Positions 27,048 to 36,693 are shown, counted from the stretch's first letter. The stretch is DNA of 64,000 bases from Sphingomonas bisphenolicum (GCF_024349785.1 NZ_AP018817.1:651501-715500); one strand, 5' to 3'. The notes: generated from the letters alone by a model not told the origin. Numbers and translations are program-made.

Positions 27048-27899
27048 CTAAAGCCCGTTCGGCATCGGCCCGGCGAGCAGCATCGGGTCGATCCGCGCCT
27101 CGTTCCATTTCATTCCCCAATGAAGATGCGGTCCGGTTGCGCGCCCCGTGGCGCCGACCGCGCCGATGCGTTGCCCCTGGGCCACATGGTCGCCGACCCT
27201 TACGTCGATCCGCGACAGGTGCAGGAAGGCGCTGTTGAGGCCATGGCCATGATCGACCATCAGCAAATGTCCTTCCAGCGTGAAGGGTGTGTTGGCGGCG
27301 GCGAGGATTACCACGCCGTCAGCGGGGGCCACCACTGGAACGCCAGTCGCGCCCGCCACATCAACGCCGCCATGATAGGCGCCGGGCGTTCCCTGATAGA
27401 CGCGCTGTGATCCGAACAGCCCGGATATTCGCCCTATTCTCGGCCAGATGAAGCGCTGCCGCCAGCCCTGCGCGTCGGTTACCATCGCGCGCGCGTTGGT
27501 GATCGCCTCCAGCTCCGGCTTGCGCAGCGCCAGAAACGCCTCTGTGCTCTTGGTGGGCCGCATCGGCGCGTCGATCCGCTCGATCCGCCAGGCGCGTGGC
27601 CCGACGGTCAATGCGCGTTCGATCGTCCGTCCATCAGGCAGGCGCGCAGTGAGGCGCGCGATCGGCGGGGCATCCCGGTCGAAGGCGATCAGGAAGCGGC
27701 CGTCGGCGTCCACTGGCACCAGTTGCGCATCCAGCTTCAGCGCGACCGTACCGGACGGCGCGGTGCCGACCAGCGTGCCGCCCTGCGTCGCCGTGCCGGT
27801 CAGCTGAAAATCGGTCTGCATCGTCCCGGAACGGGGGCCGGGCTGCGCGACGGCCGTTCCGGCGCAGGCCAGCAGCAGCGCCAGGCCGATCCGCCTCAT
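27048..27899 (-). CDS. M23 family metallopeptidase (LytM domain)
   Basis: 283-aa exported peptidase. Signal peptide MRRIGLALLLACAGTAVAQ. The C-terminal LytM domain (about residues 165-275) has the zinc site YHGGVDVAG (HxxxD) and GPHLHWG (HxH), with a further His in VDHGHGL, so it looks catalytically complete. It should cut peptide cross-links in peptidoglycan. The middle part (about 40-150) is a beta-rich spacer. The start at 27899 overlaps the stop of the DUF2093 gene as ATGA; a longer frame upstream lacks a ribosome site. Confidence 0.9.
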   Translation of the reverse strand: MRRIGLALLLACAGTAVAQPGPRSGTMQTDFQLTGTATQGGTLVGTAPSGTVALKLDAQLVPVDADGRFLIAFDRDAPPIARLTARLPDGRTIERALTVGPRAWRIERIDAPMRPTKSTEAFLALRKPELEAITNARAMVTDAQGWRQRFIWPRIGRISGLFGSQRVYQGTPGAYHGGVDVAGATGVPVVAPADGVVILAAANTPFTLEGHLLMVDHGHGLNSAFLHLSRIDVRVGDHVAQGQRIGAVGATGRATGPHLHWGMKWNEARIDPMLLAGPMPNGL

Positions 27900-28108
27900 C
27901 GCGGCCCAAGCGCCTTCAATTCCGCCTGTACCGACGCATCGGCATTGGCATAGGGTTCCTGCCGGGCGATGCTCCAGTAGCGCAGATCCTCCAGCGCGAT
28001 CTTTCGCCCGGTCACGGCGCACAGGACATGGTCGCCCGCCTGCAGCACACGGAAACTATAGGGCATGTAGTGGAGCCGGGCGATCCGGTCGCGATTGGAC
28101 ATCAACAT
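27896..28108 (-). CDS. DUF2093 family small protein
   Basis: 70-aa protein, conserved in alphaproteobacteria, recognised by ARLHYMPYSFRVLQAGDHVL and CAVTGRKIALEDLRYWS. No known activity. It sits between xseA (23 bases upstream) and the M23 peptidase, overlapping the latter by ATGA, and is probably in one operon with both. A second ATG at 28102 is equally possible. Confidence 0.8.
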   Translation of the reverse strand: MLMSNRDRIARLHYMPYSFRVLQAGDHVLCAVTGRKIALEDLRYWSIARQEPYANADASVQAELKALGPR

Positions 28109-28131
28109 GGGTCAGGCCTTTCTTCGCTCGA

Positions 28132-29637
28132 TCAGGAAAATAGATCCTGCTGCGGCGTTTCGTTCGCCTCGCGCGGCTTGCGGGCGGGCCGCGGTGATGA
28201 TGGGGATATAGCGACGGGCGGGCGCTTCTCAAGCGGCGGCTTATCGCCGATGGCGGCCTCCACCGTCCCGTCCTTGAAATGCAGCGTCACCTGGCCAGCC
28301 GTCTGCGCTGCGGCCACCGACTGCACCAGCCGCCCCTGCGCCATCACCCGCGCATAGCCCTTTTGCAGCGGCCGGTCGGGATCGAGCGAGGCGAAATGGC
28401 GCGACATCCGGTCGAAGGCGATCGCGCGATCGGACAAAGCGCGTTGCAGATAATCGGGACGCAGCTTCAGCCGGTCGAGCCGTTCGCCCGCGCGCTGGAC
28501 ATGCTGGCGCAGCAGGGCCGGCCGCAATGCGCCGCCCGCTTGCCCCAGATGCGCGCGCGCATCGGCCAGCCGATGGCGCAACCCGCTCACCAGCCCGTCG
28601 GACAACTGATCCAGCTTTTGCCGCTGGGGGCTGAGCAGCATATCGGGCGTCGGCATCAACCGCGCCTGCATCTCCAGCCGTTCCCTGGCCTGCGCCGCGC
28701 CACGACGCACCGCGCGTCCGGCCCGCAAACCCATCTCGCCGAGGCCCGCCAGCAATTCCGCCCGTACCGGAACCGCCATTTCGGCGGCTGCGGTCGGCGT
28801 GGGTGCGCGCCGGTCGGCGGCATAGTCGCACAGGGTCGTGTCCGTCTCATGCCCCACCGCCGAAATAATCGGAATCGTGCAGTCGGCGACAGCGCGCACG
28901 ACGATCTCTTCGTTAAAGCTCCACAGATCCTCGATCGACCCGCCGCCGCGTGCGACGATCACAAGGTCCGGCCGGGGCGTTGGCCCGCTGCCGTCCATCG
29001 CACTGAAGCCCCGCACCGCCCGCGCCACCTGTTCCGCCGCGTCCTGACCCTGCACCAGCACCGGCCACACGAGGACATGGGTCGGGCAGCGATCGGCGAG
29101 CCGGTGAAGGATGTCGCGGATGACGGCACCGGTCGGCGACGTCACGACGCCGATCGTGCGCGGCAGGAAGGGCAGCGCCTTCTTGCGCTCGACCGCGAAC
29201 AGCCCTTCGCCCGCCAGCTTGGCCTTCAGCTTCTCCAGCAGCGCCATCAGCGCGCCTTCGCCGGCCAGTTCCATCCGTTCGATGACGATCTGATATTTGG
29301 ACCGGCCGGGATAGGTTGTCAGCTTGCCGGTGGCGATCACCTCGACGCCGTCCTGCGGGGAAAAGGCCAGCCGCTGTGCGCCACCCTTCCACATCACCCC
29401 GTCCAGCACCGCATTCTCGTCTTTCAACGCCAGATAAAGATGCCCCGACGCCGCTCGCTTGAAGCCCGAAATCTCGCCGCGCAGCCGGACATGGCCGAAT
29501 CGATCCTCGACCGTGCGCTTGAGCATGCCCGACAATTCGCTGACGCTGAGCGGCGGCGCGTTGTCCCCTGCGCGTTCCTCCGCTAACAGGCGGCCCGAAC
29601 TGTCATAGGCATCAAATTCCGGGGACATGGGCGACAT
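28132..29637 (-). CDS. xseA: Exodeoxyribonuclease VII large subunit
   Basis: 501 aa. With XseB it degrades single-stranded DNA to acid-soluble oligonucleotides. The N-terminal OB-fold (about 25-125, [20 protein letters not shown]) binds DNA. The catalytic domain follows, with [19 protein letters not shown] and [17 protein letters not shown] and [20 protein letters not shown], then a coiled-coil and a C-terminal domain. The ATG at 29637 has AGAAGG about 6-7 bases upstream; another ATG at 29628 lacks it. Chosen this way, the start codon shares bases with the start codon of purD on the other strand. Confidence 0.95.
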   Translation of the reverse strand: MSPMSPEFDAYDSSGRLLAEERAGDNAPPLSVSELSGMLKRTVEDRFGHVRLRGEISGFKRAASGHLYLALKDENAVLDGVMWKGGAQRLAFSPQDGVEVIATGKLTTYPGRSKYQIVIERMELAGEGALMALLEKLKAKLAGEGLFAVERKKALPFLPRTIGVVTSPTGAVIRDILHRLADRCPTHVLVWPVLVQGQDAAEQVARAVRGFSAMDGSGPTPRPDLVIVARGGGSIEDLWSFNEEIVVRAVADCTIPIISAVGHETDTTLCDYAADRRAPTPTAAAEMAVPVRAELLAGLGEMGLRAGRAVRRGAAQARERLEMQARLMPTPDMLLSPQRQKLDQLSDGLVSGLRHRLADARAHLGQAGGALRPALLRQHVQRAGERLDRLKLRPDYLQRALSDRAIAFDRMSRHFASLDPDRPLQKGYARVMAQGRLVQSVAAAQTAGQVTLHFKDGTVEAAIGDKPPLEKRPPVAISPSSPRPARKPREANETPQQDLFS

Positions 29638-30913
29638 GAACATCCTTCTGCTTGGCGGCGGCGGCCGCGAACATGCGCTGGCGTGGAAACTGGCGCAATC
29701 GCCCCGGCTCGATACGCTCTACGCCGCGCCGGGCAATCCGGGCATAGCCGAGCATGCCACGCTGGTCGACCTCGACGCGACGGATCATCGCGCGACGATG
29801 GATTTCTGCATCCGCCATTCGATCGGGCTGGTGGTGATCGGGCCGGAAGCGCCGCTGGTCGATGGCCTTGCCGACAACCTCCGCACCATGGGGGTGCCCG
29901 TTTTCGGTCCCAACAAGAAAGCCGCGCAGCTTGAGGGGTCGAAGGGTTTTACCAAGGATTTGTGCCAGCGCGCGAACATCCCCACCGCCGCCTATGTCCG
30001 GGTCAGCAGCAAGGATGGCGCGCTCGCAGCGCTCGACGATTTCGCGCTGCCGGTGGTCATCAAGGCGGACGGGCTGGCCGCGGGCAAGGGCGTCATCATC
30101 GCCGAAACCCGCGACGAAGCGGTCGAGGCGCTGGACACCATGTTTTCCGGCGCGTTCGGCGCGGCGGGTGAGGAAGTGGTGCTCGAAGAATTCATGACCG
30201 GCGAGGAAGCCAGCTTCTTCGCGCTGACAGACGGCAGCGCGATCCTGCCCTTCGGATCGGCGCAGGACCACAAGCGGGTGGGGGATGGCGACACCGGCCC
30301 CAATACCGGCGGCATGGGCGCCTACAGCCCGGCCCGCGTGCTGACGCCGGAACTGGAGCGCCAGGTGATGGAAACCATCATCCGCCCGACCGTCGACACC
30401 ATGGCGGCCGAAGGCATGCCCTATTCGGGCGTTCTCTATGCCGGGCTGATGCTGACCGTCGAAGGGCCGAAGCTGATCGAATATAATGCCCGGTTCGGCG
30501 ATCCCGAATGCCAGGTGCTGATGACCCGTTTCGACGGCGACCTGATCGACCTGCTGCTTGCCGTGGCGCAGGGCCATCTGGCGGAACAGGGGCCGGTCCA
30601 GTTGGCGGACCGCGCCGCGCTTACCATCGTCATGGCGGCCAACGGTTATCCCGGCACGCCCGACAAGGGCGGCGCGATCGACGGGATCGACGCCGCGGAA
30701 AAGGACGGCGCGAAGATTTTCCACGCCGGCACCACGGAAAAAAATGGCGTGCTGATCGCCAATGGCGGGCGCGTCCTCAACGTCACCGCGACCGCAGATA
30801 CGGTCGGCGCGGCACAGGTCGCGGCTTATGCCGCGGTCGACGCGCTCGACTTCCCGACCGGCTTCTGTCGTCGCGATATAGGCTGGCGGGAGGTCGCGCG
30901 CGAGGCGCAATAG
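29636..30913 (+). CDS. purD: Phosphoribosylamine-glycine ligase
   Basis: 425-aa ATP-grasp enzyme of purine synthesis that joins phosphoribosylamine and glycine to form GAR. The N-terminal motif [19 protein letters not shown] is diagnostic; [12 protein letters not shown], the ATP-grasp ([11 protein letters not shown]), [14 protein letters not shown] and [11 protein letters not shown] follow in order. The start at 29636 matches the family N-terminus and has GGGGA about 10 bases upstream; an in-frame ATG at 29627 would add three residues. It is divergent from xseA with overlapping start codons. Confidence 0.97.
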   Translation: MNILLLGGGGREHALAWKLAQSPRLDTLYAAPGNPGIAEHATLVDLDATDHRATMDFCIRHSIGLVVIGPEAPLVDGLADNLRTMGVPVFGPNKKAAQLEGSKGFTKDLCQRANIPTAAYVRVSSKDGALAALDDFALPVVIKADGLAAGKGVIIAETRDEAVEALDTMFSGAFGAAGEEVVLEEFMTGEEASFFALTDGSAILPFGSAQDHKRVGDGDTGPNTGGMGAYSPARVLTPELERQVMETIIRPTVDTMAAEGMPYSGVLYAGLMLTVEGPKLIEYNARFGDPECQVLMTRFDGDLIDLLLAVAQGHLAEQGPVQLADRAALTIVMAANGYPGTPDKGGAIDGIDAAEKDGAKIFHAGTTEKNGVLIANGGRVLNVTATADTVGAAQVAAYAAVDALDFPTGFCRRDIGWREVAREAQ

Positions 30914-30984
30914 GCCATGCCCTTGCAGCGCGTGGCAAACCGTCCTTAAATAGCGTCAGGATTTGGCAGGGGAGACGGAGCGCG

Positions 30985-31563
30985 ATGCAGGAATTCTTCA
31001 TGGACTATGGACTGTGGCTGCTGGTCGCGCTGCTGGTCATCATCGCGCTTGTCTTCCTGCTGTCGGGCAAACGCAAGGCGGAGCAGCCGGTCGAACCGGC
31101 CGCGCTACCCGCTCCGGTGGCCGCCCCCATCGCCGCACCGCCCCCGACGCCGACGCCCTTCGTCGATCCGATCATCGCGGCGCCGGTCGCTGCGGCCCCG
31201 GTCGTGGTGGAGCCTGTCGCCCCGGTGGTCCCCACAGAACCGGTCGTGCCAGTCACGTCCGTCGATCCGATTGTCGAGCCGGAGCCCATTCCCGTGTCGC
31301 CTGCCGTCGCGGCGGTCACGGATGAGCCTGACGACCTTCTTCGCCTCAAGGGCGTTGGCCCCAAGCTCAAGGCGTTGCTCGTCGAACTGGGCGTCACCCG
31401 CTATGCGCAGGTCGCGGCCTGGGGCGATGCCGATATCGCTGCGATCGACGCGAAGCTGGGCAATTTCAAGGGCCGCCCGGTGCGCGATCAGTGGGTCGAT
31501 CAGGCCAAATATCTCGCCGCCGGCGACATTGCCGGCTTCGAAGCCAAATATGGCAAGCTCTGA
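30985..31563 (+). CDS. Membrane-anchored helix-hairpin-helix protein
   Basis: 192 aa: one N-terminal membrane helix (YGLWLLVALLVIIALVFLLS), a long Pro/Ala/Val linker (about residues 33-112) and a C-terminal helix-hairpin-helix domain (DDLLRLKGVGPKLKALLVEL) followed by a second helical unit. The domain is of the type found in small alphaproteobacterial proteins that may contact nucleic acid or protein at the membrane; the role is unknown. GGAG lies before the ATG at 30985. It lies 71 bases downstream of purD, probably as a separate unit. Confidence 0.78.
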   Translation: MQEFFMDYGLWLLVALLVIIALVFLLSGKRKAEQPVEPAALPAPVAAPIAAPPPTPTPFVDPIIAAPVAAAPVVVEPVAPVVPTEPVVPVTSVDPIVEPEPIPVSPAVAAVTDEPDDLLRLKGVGPKLKALLVELGVTRYAQVAAWGDADIAAIDAKLGNFKGRPVRDQWVDQAKYLAAGDIAGFEAKYGKL

Positions 31564-31589
31564 CATGATCTGAGGTGGGCGGGCCTGAA

Positions 31590-32555
31590 TCAGGCCGGCT
31601 GCGGCGCGGCGTCCGACGGTTCCGGCGCGACCATGTGTATGCGCGGCGCGGGCGCGCTGCCGACCAGCCGACGAATCAGCGTGCTTGGCGCGAACAGGCG
31701 GCTGGCGAGCAGCAAGATCAGGATCGAAAGCGCCAGCGCCGCCATCGCGCTGACTCCGCCCGCCAGCGCGGCCCCCATCACCAACGGGTGCCAGAGGTAG
31801 AAGAACAGGCTGTCCCGGCCGATCCGGTTGAGTGGGGCGAAGGACAGGCGCAATGCCGACAGGCGGGGCAGCAGCGCGATCAGGCCCAGGCACATCATCA
31901 GCCGCGCGGGAACATAGGCCAGCCCGTTGCCGCTGCCCCGCAGGCCTGCCCACCAGGTGAGGCCCAGCGCCATGACGAGCAGCGCGATGCCCAGATAGCG
32001 CGTCGGCAATCCCTTCTCCGCCATCAACATACCGAAGAAGAAATAGACCGGAAAACGCAGGAAACGGCTGTCGGGAGACATCAGGCTGATCCCGACCGGG
32101 CCGTGGTCAAGACCAAAGCCATACATGGTCGCCAGGCTGATCGGCGCGCCGATCGCCAGCAGCAGCAGCGGCGGCAAGGGAAGGAGGCGCGTCACCAGGA
32201 TCAGGAAGAAGAGAACCGGCACATACCAGAGGTGGAAAGGCGGGCGCAGCATCAGGTCCAGCGGGGTGATCCAGGACACGGACCAGCCGCTCACCAGCAG
32301 ATAGACGATGAGGGCGACCAGCCACGGCAGCAACATGCGCTCGCCATAGCGGCCCAGCAACACCCCCGTCTGTTCTGTGCGGGTGCGGGTGAGGTTCAAC
32401 AGATAGCCTGATATGCCGATCATCAACGGCATCCGGAATCCCGCGCCGATCCACAGCGCCAGATGCTGCTGATGGGCAAGCTCCATGGCGTGCCCGGCCA
32501 TCACCAGAAGGATCAAGACCCCCTTGAGAAGGTCGATCGACGGATTCTTGCCCAC
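31590..32555 (-). CDS. Acyltransferase family 3 membrane protein
   Basis: 321 aa with about ten hydrophobic helices. The N-terminal signature SIDLLKGVLILLVMAGHAME, with its catalytic His, and the RxxPL-like element FRMPLMIGISGY mark the OafA/OpgC acyltransferase-3 superfamily. Members transfer acetyl or succinyl groups from the cytoplasm to exported glycans. It is divergent from a membrane-anchored SGNH hydrolase, a combination often used for attaching and removing or transferring acyl groups. The substrate is unknown. Confidence 0.85.
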   Translation of the reverse strand: MGKNPSIDLLKGVLILLVMAGHAMELAHQQHLALWIGAGFRMPLMIGISGYLLNLTRTRTEQTGVLLGRYGERMLLPWLVALIVYLLVSGWSVSWITPLDLMLRPPFHLWYVPVLFFLILVTRLLPLPPLLLLAIGAPISLATMYGFGLDHGPVGISLMSPDSRFLRFPVYFFFGMLMAEKGLPTRYLGIALLVMALGLTWWAGLRGSGNGLAYVPARLMMCLGLIALLPRLSALRLSFAPLNRIGRDSLFFYLWHPLVMGAALAGGVSAMAALALSILILLLASRLFAPSTLIRRLVGSAPAPRIHMVAPEPSDAAPQPA

Positions 32556-32705
32556 GCTGATAAACCCCCGGCCCCGTATGAGCCTGCGCCATCTGTACTT
32601 GCAAACGCTTTAAAATATGTGGTGAACGGATAATGTGCCGAACCGTTGTGGATGGTGTTTCCGCCGAAATAGCGCCATTCCGCCCGCTACTTGGAGGTTG
32701 TCCTA

Positions 32706-33407
32706 TTGCGAAGCATCGATTCCTCGCCTCTCGCCAAGCTCCTGACGGCGCTGCTCGTCTTCGCCGTGATCCTTGTCGGGTGGCGGCTCTATGGCCGCTA
32801 TCGAGAATCCACGGCGACCCTGCCTGACAACATGGCCGCAGCGGGCAATTGCACGCTTTGGTTCGTCGGCAGTTCCTCGATCCATCGCTGGACCAGCCTC
32901 GATCGGGACATGGCGCCCTGGGCGACGGAAAATCGGGGAATCAACAGTGCGACGCTGGCGGACATTCTGCCGCGCTTCGCCAATATCAAGCCCCGCGAGG
33001 GGCGCCCGCGCGCACTGATTTTCTACGTCGGCGAAAATGACATCGCCAATGGCGTGCCCGTCCGCACGGTGATGCGCCAACTCGCCAGCCTGTTCGATCT
33101 GCGCGACCGGCTCTTGCCCGATGTGCCGGTACTGCTGCTGTCGGCGAAGCCCAGCCCCGGCCGGGCGACCTTCCTGCGCGAACAGCGCCTGTTCAACGCG
33201 GCGGCGCAGCAATTTCTGCCCCATATGCGGGTGGCCTATTATGGTGACATCACGACACCGCTCTTTGCCGGGGGCGTAATGGGCGACAATTATCAGCGTG
33301 ATGGGGTACATATGAATGCGCGGGGCTATCGCATCTGGGCCGAAGTCGTGCGCCAACGCCTGCGTGACATCCTTCCCCCCCACGTGACGCACAATTGCGC
33401 GCCATAG
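32706..33407 (+). CDS. Membrane-anchored SGNH/GDSL hydrolase
   Basis: 233 aa. One N-terminal membrane helix (LLTALLVFAVILVGWRLYGR) places the rest in the periplasm. SGNH blocks: GSSSIHRW (nucleophile Ser in block I), RGINSATLADIL (Gly block), VGENDIANG (Asn block) and DGVHMNARGY (Asp/His block V). It is therefore likely an esterase or acyltransferase acting on an envelope glycan. A TTG start at 32706 is chosen because GGAGG lies 8 bases before it and no ATG fits. It shares a 150-bp divergent promoter region with the acyltransferase gene. Confidence 0.82.
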   Translation: MRSIDSSPLAKLLTALLVFAVILVGWRLYGRYRESTATLPDNMAAAGNCTLWFVGSSSIHRWTSLDRDMAPWATENRGINSATLADILPRFANIKPREGRPRALIFYVGENDIANGVPVRTVMRQLASLFDLRDRLLPDVPVLLLSAKPSPGRATFLREQRLFNAAAQQFLPHMRVAYYGDITTPLFAGGVMGDNYQRDGVHMNARGYRIWAEVVRQRLRDILPPHVTHNCAP

Positions 33408-33562
33408 CGCGGCAGCGGGGGCAGGAACCAGCGATTCACCCACCGTTTCGCGGAAGCAATAGCAGTCGTTCTTGGGATCACAGGCAGCTTGGCCTTGCCG
33501 AACGTGCCTTGCGGCTGGGCGAAAGGGGAAGTGCCGGCGCTAAGTAGATTGTTCGAGCCCGC

Positions 33563-34507
33563 TCAGCCGATCGCGTCCACCAAGGCACGCGGGATGCGCA
33601 GCAACGATCCGTGACGTGCGCCCGTCGGCATGGCCAATCGCGCGCTGACATCGGTCCACCGCATCATGTCGCGAGTCATCGCCGCGCCCCAGCGACCTTC
33701 CTTGTAGATATCATAATAGCAGAGCAGCGCGTCGCCGATCCGGGCCGTCATGGGCCCCTCGACCCAGGCGGGAGAAAAAGGCGGGGACAACGGGCCGAAG
33801 GGGCCGGTGGGGCTGTCCGCCTTAGCGACCTGCAGCCATTTGCGCGGTGGATCGACCGTCTCGTCCTTCACCACCAGCCAGAGGTCGCCTGCAGGCCCCC
33901 GCGTGAAGCTGCCGTCGATCACGCTGAAACCGGGGTCGTAGAGCGGTTGGGCCGGGGCGAACGTCTCGAAATCCGTCGTGCTGCTGTACCAGAGTCGATG
34001 ATTATAGGCGGATTCGGATGTACCGGCGGTTTCGGTGAAGCGGCCGGTGACGGTGCTGGACCAGAAGATGTCGTATCGCCCGGTGCGGGGATCGCGGATC
34101 GCCTCGGGCGCCCAGCAATTGCGCGCGCCGGGTACGTCCGCCATCACCGGAATGGCCCTTTGCGCCGACCAGTGGACCAGATCGGCGCTGGTCGCATGGC
34201 CGATCGTCACGCCTTTCCAGGCCGTGGTCCACAACAGATGATAGGTCCGGCCGTCATGGAAGAGAAAGGGATCGCGCAGCAGTTTCTTCTCGCCCACCTG
34301 CGGAACCAGCAAACTGCGCCCGCCCGCCAGCGGACGAAAGGCGAAGCCGTCGTCGCTGACGGCGAGTTTCAGCCCGTCGGCTTCGCCCGTTAGGCCGGTA
34401 GTGAAATAGGCGAAGACCAGCGGGTCCTTGTCCTGTGCCATGCGCCGGGTGGCGCAACTCGTCAGCGCCAGCGCGCCAAGGCCCAGAGCGAAATCGCGCC
34501 GCCTCAC
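33563..34507 (-). CDS. GH43-like five-bladed propeller glycoside hydrolase, lipoprotein
   Basis: 314 aa. The N-terminus RRRDFALGLGALALTSC combines a twin-arginine signal with a lipobox, so the enzyme is probably exported by Tat and lipidated. The fold shows GH43-type repeats (KKLLRDPFLFHDGRTYHLLW, CWAPEAIRDPRTGRYDIFW, VIDGSFTRGPAGDLWLV), with the general acid region near EGPMTARIGD. Activity on arabinan or galactan side chains is likely in this pectin context but cannot be assigned. The GTG start at 34507 overlaps the GH53 stop as GTGA. Confidence 0.82.
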   Translation of the reverse strand: MRRRDFALGLGALALTSCATRRMAQDKDPLVFAYFTTGLTGEADGLKLAVSDDGFAFRPLAGGRSLLVPQVGEKKLLRDPFLFHDGRTYHLLWTTAWKGVTIGHATSADLVHWSAQRAIPVMADVPGARNCWAPEAIRDPRTGRYDIFWSSTVTGRFTETAGTSESAYNHRLWYSSTTDFETFAPAQPLYDPGFSVIDGSFTRGPAGDLWLVVKDETVDPPRKWLQVAKADSPTGPFGPLSPPFSPAWVEGPMTARIGDALLCYYDIYKEGRWGAAMTRDMMRWTDVSARLAMPTGARHGSLLRIPRALVDAIG

Positions 34508-35718
34508 CGGTAATCCTTCGCCATTTGGCGGTAGATATCCAACAGCGGATTGGCGACATAATCGCCACCATGGCCCATCGGACCAGTCGGTTCCGGCTGG
34601 AGCGCCACTGCCTGCTGCCCGGCGATGCCGCCGGGTGCTTCGGCGCTGTTCAGCCCTTGCGCAATCAGGTCTGGCTTGGCCCCTTCGCCGGCATTTTGGC
34701 CGTCCTGGTCGAAGATGGCCTCCTGATGCCGGGTCGGCTCCCAGATGAAGGCGCCCCAGCCATGTCTGGCCGGCAGGGCGTGGACCAGATCGTTGATATA
34801 GCGCTTGCGGCTGGAATATTCCGCGACCAGCAACCCCTTGTCGGGATAGCGTTTTACGAACTGCGCGAAGGTCGTCGCCCAGTCGCCCTGCGCGCGTTGC
34901 TGGTAGCAGGAAAAGCCGATGACGTCGAAATCGACCTTCCGCGCGACCAGCGCGTCGGTCCATTCGCGTACGATCGGCCAATGGCGGCCCAGATGATTAT
35001 GCAACTGGATCGCAATCGCCGGTTCGGCCCGCCGCGCCCCGGCGATTCCGGCGCGCAGCAAGTACGCAAAAGCGTCGAACCCGCCGACTGCGCCGACGTT
35101 CGCATGATTGGCGTCGGTGACCGGATTGCCGGTGGGGGTGGATAATTGCACCCGGCCATGCGGCCAGAGGATGCCGAAGGTCGTTTCATTGCCGATCACC
35201 GCCATATCGACCGGCGCGCCGCCCGCGCGCATCGCGACCAGCGTGTCATGGGTGTGGGTGTCGACTGCCTTGGCAAGCTGCCCGAGATCGTAGCCTTCCC
35301 AGGCCGCGGGGACGCCCTGATGCTCGGGGTCGGCCCATATGTCGCTATAATGGAAACTCAGGACCAGATAGAGGCCGGCCTCCCGAATGCGCCGCCCCAG
35401 CATGATGGTTTGGGCCAGGCCGGCCCAGGCCTTGTCCGGCTCGCGCTTGGCATAACCCTTCGCCGGATCGACGAAGATGCGCAGCCGGATCGCGTTGAAC
35501 CCGGCATCGCGCAGCAGCAGGATCGGGTCTTTCTGTACGCCATCCACGAAATAGCGCGCGCCCGCGGCCTCATCCTCGGGAATCCAGCTAATGTCCGCGC
35601 CGATCAGATAGGGGCCGGGACGGGCGCCCCGGCGCGTCGCCGCCTTGGTCGGCAACGTCAGCCCAAGGCTCGCAAGTCCCGCCGTAGCCAGCGCCGTTCG
35701 CCGGTCGAATGAGGGCAT
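34504..35718 (-). CDS. GH53 arabinogalactan endo-beta-1,4-galactanase
   Basis: 404-aa secreted enzyme cutting beta-1,4-galactan, a side chain of rhamnogalacturonan-I. The signal region MPSFDRRTALATAGLASLG has twin arginines and suggests Tat export. The TIM barrel shows LIGADISWIPEDEAAGA, LRIFVDPAKGY, LSFHYSDIWADP, acid/base Glu in VIGNETTFGILWPHG (about 178) and nucleophile Glu in LVAEYSS (about 299), all typical GH53 positions. AGGAGA precedes the ATG at 35718. It is coupled to the GH43-like gene downstream. Confidence 0.93.
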   Translation of the reverse strand: MPSFDRRTALATAGLASLGLTLPTKAATRRGARPGPYLIGADISWIPEDEAAGARYFVDGVQKDPILLLRDAGFNAIRLRIFVDPAKGYAKREPDKAWAGLAQTIMLGRRIREAGLYLVLSFHYSDIWADPEHQGVPAAWEGYDLGQLAKAVDTHTHDTLVAMRAGGAPVDMAVIGNETTFGILWPHGRVQLSTPTGNPVTDANHANVGAVGGFDAFAYLLRAGIAGARRAEPAIAIQLHNHLGRHWPIVREWTDALVARKVDFDVIGFSCYQQRAQGDWATTFAQFVKRYPDKGLLVAEYSSRKRYINDLVHALPARHGWGAFIWEPTRHQEAIFDQDGQNAGEGAKPDLIAQGLNSAEAPGGIAGQQAVALQPEPTGPMGHGGDYVANPLLDIYRQMAKDYR

Positions 35719-35770
35719 CGTTTCTCTCCTTTGCTGTGGACGGGGCAAGTCCTCCTCCCGACAAGCCGTG

Positions 35771-35788
35771 CTCCTGCGCAGGCAGGAG
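35771..35788. repeat. Palindromic repeat between kduD and GH53
   Basis: CTCCTGCGCAGGCAGGAG, a near-palindrome of the same class as 10781-10796; a related GCCTGCCCAGGCAGGC follows at 35806-35821. It may form hairpins in the operon transcript. Confidence 0.5.
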
Positions 35789-35830
35789 CCGAGTTCCAAT
35801 CTCGCTGCCTGCCCAGGCAGGCGCGCCCCT

Positions 35831-36586
35831 TCAGCGCGCCAGCCAGCCGCCATCGACGGCCAGCACATGTCCATGAATATAGCCCGCTGCGCTGGATGAG
35901 AGGAACACGGCGGCTCCGCCGATGTCGCTGGCCTCGCCCCAACGCCCTGCCGGGATGCGCTCCTGAATCTGTCGATTGCGCTGTTCATCGGCCTGCAGGG
36001 CGGCGGTGTTGTTGGTGGCGATGTATCCGGGCGCGATTGCGTTCACATTGATGCCCTTGGACGCCCATTCATTCGCCAGCAGCTTGGTCAGGCCCGCCAC
36101 GCCACTCTTGGCCGCGGTATAGCTCGGCACCCGGATACCGCCCTGGAAGGACAGCAAAGAGGCGATGTTGACGATCTTGCCCGATCCTTGGGCGATCATA
36201 TGTCGCCCCGCTGCCTGACATAGGAAGAACAGCACTTTGAGATTCGTGTCGATCACTGCGTCCCAGTCCGACTCGGTGAAGTCGACGCTGTCGGCGCGGC
36301 GGATGATCCCGGCATTGTTGACGAGGATGTCGAGCCCGCCCAGCGCTGCAATCGTCTCGTCCACCACGCGTTGCACCGGCTCGATATTGGAAAGGTCGGC
36401 GGAGACGATCTCCGCCCTGCGGCCGAGCGCACGGACCTGCGCGACGGTCGCTTCCGCGGGCGTGCGGCCCACCGCGGCGATGTCGGCGCCTGCGGCGGCC
36501 AGCGACAGCGCGATCGCCTGGCCGATGCCGGTATTGGCGCCGGTAACGATGGCGACTTTGCCGGTGAGGTCGAAGGGGGTGGTCAT
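35831..36586 (-). CDS. kduD: 2-dehydro-3-deoxy-D-gluconate 5-dehydrogenase KduD
   Basis: 251-aa short-chain dehydrogenase that reduces 2,5-diketo-3-deoxygluconate to 2-keto-3-deoxygluconate in pectin uronate breakdown. It has TGANTGIG (NAD site, about 16-23), NNAG, Ser in IASLLSF, Y-x-x-x-K in YTAAK and the C-terminal GHVLAVDGGWLAR typical of KduD. It lies directly after kduI, its pathway partner, on the same strand. The next enzymes, KdgK and KDPG aldolase, are not in this window. Confidence 0.93.
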   Translation of the reverse strand: MTTPFDLTGKVAIVTGANTGIGQAIALSLAAAGADIAAVGRTPAEATVAQVRALGRRAEIVSADLSNIEPVQRVVDETIAALGGLDILVNNAGIIRRADSVDFTESDWDAVIDTNLKVLFFLCQAAGRHMIAQGSGKIVNIASLLSFQGGIRVPSYTAAKSGVAGLTKLLANEWASKGINVNAIAPGYIATNNTAALQADEQRNRQIQERIPAGRWGEASDIGGAAVFLSSSAAGYIHGHVLAVDGGWLAR

Positions 36587-36602
36587 AGAGATCCTGTTCC
36601 CC

Positions 36603-36686
36603 CTCCCTTCAGGGAGAGGCTAGGGGAGGGCGTGTCGGAAAGGGGCTTCATGGACATGCCCTTCCCCGATTCCTCCCCGAAGGGAG
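36603..36686. repeat. Palindromic repeats between kduI and kduD
   Basis: CTCCCTTCAGGGAG (36603-36616) and CTCCCCGAAGGGAG (36673-36686) frame a GC-rich spacer. Such CCTCCCC-rich palindromes are frequent intergenic repeats in this group of bacteria and could modulate the relative expression of the two genes. Confidence 0.5.
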
Positions 36687-36693
36687 AGGAGAT

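Noticed and set aside
32597..32612. LacI-like half palindrome GCAAACGCTTTAAA between the acyltransferase and SGNH genes
   Set aside because: Only one half and the CG centre fit; it is far from the LacI gene and not repeated elsewhere that I saw.
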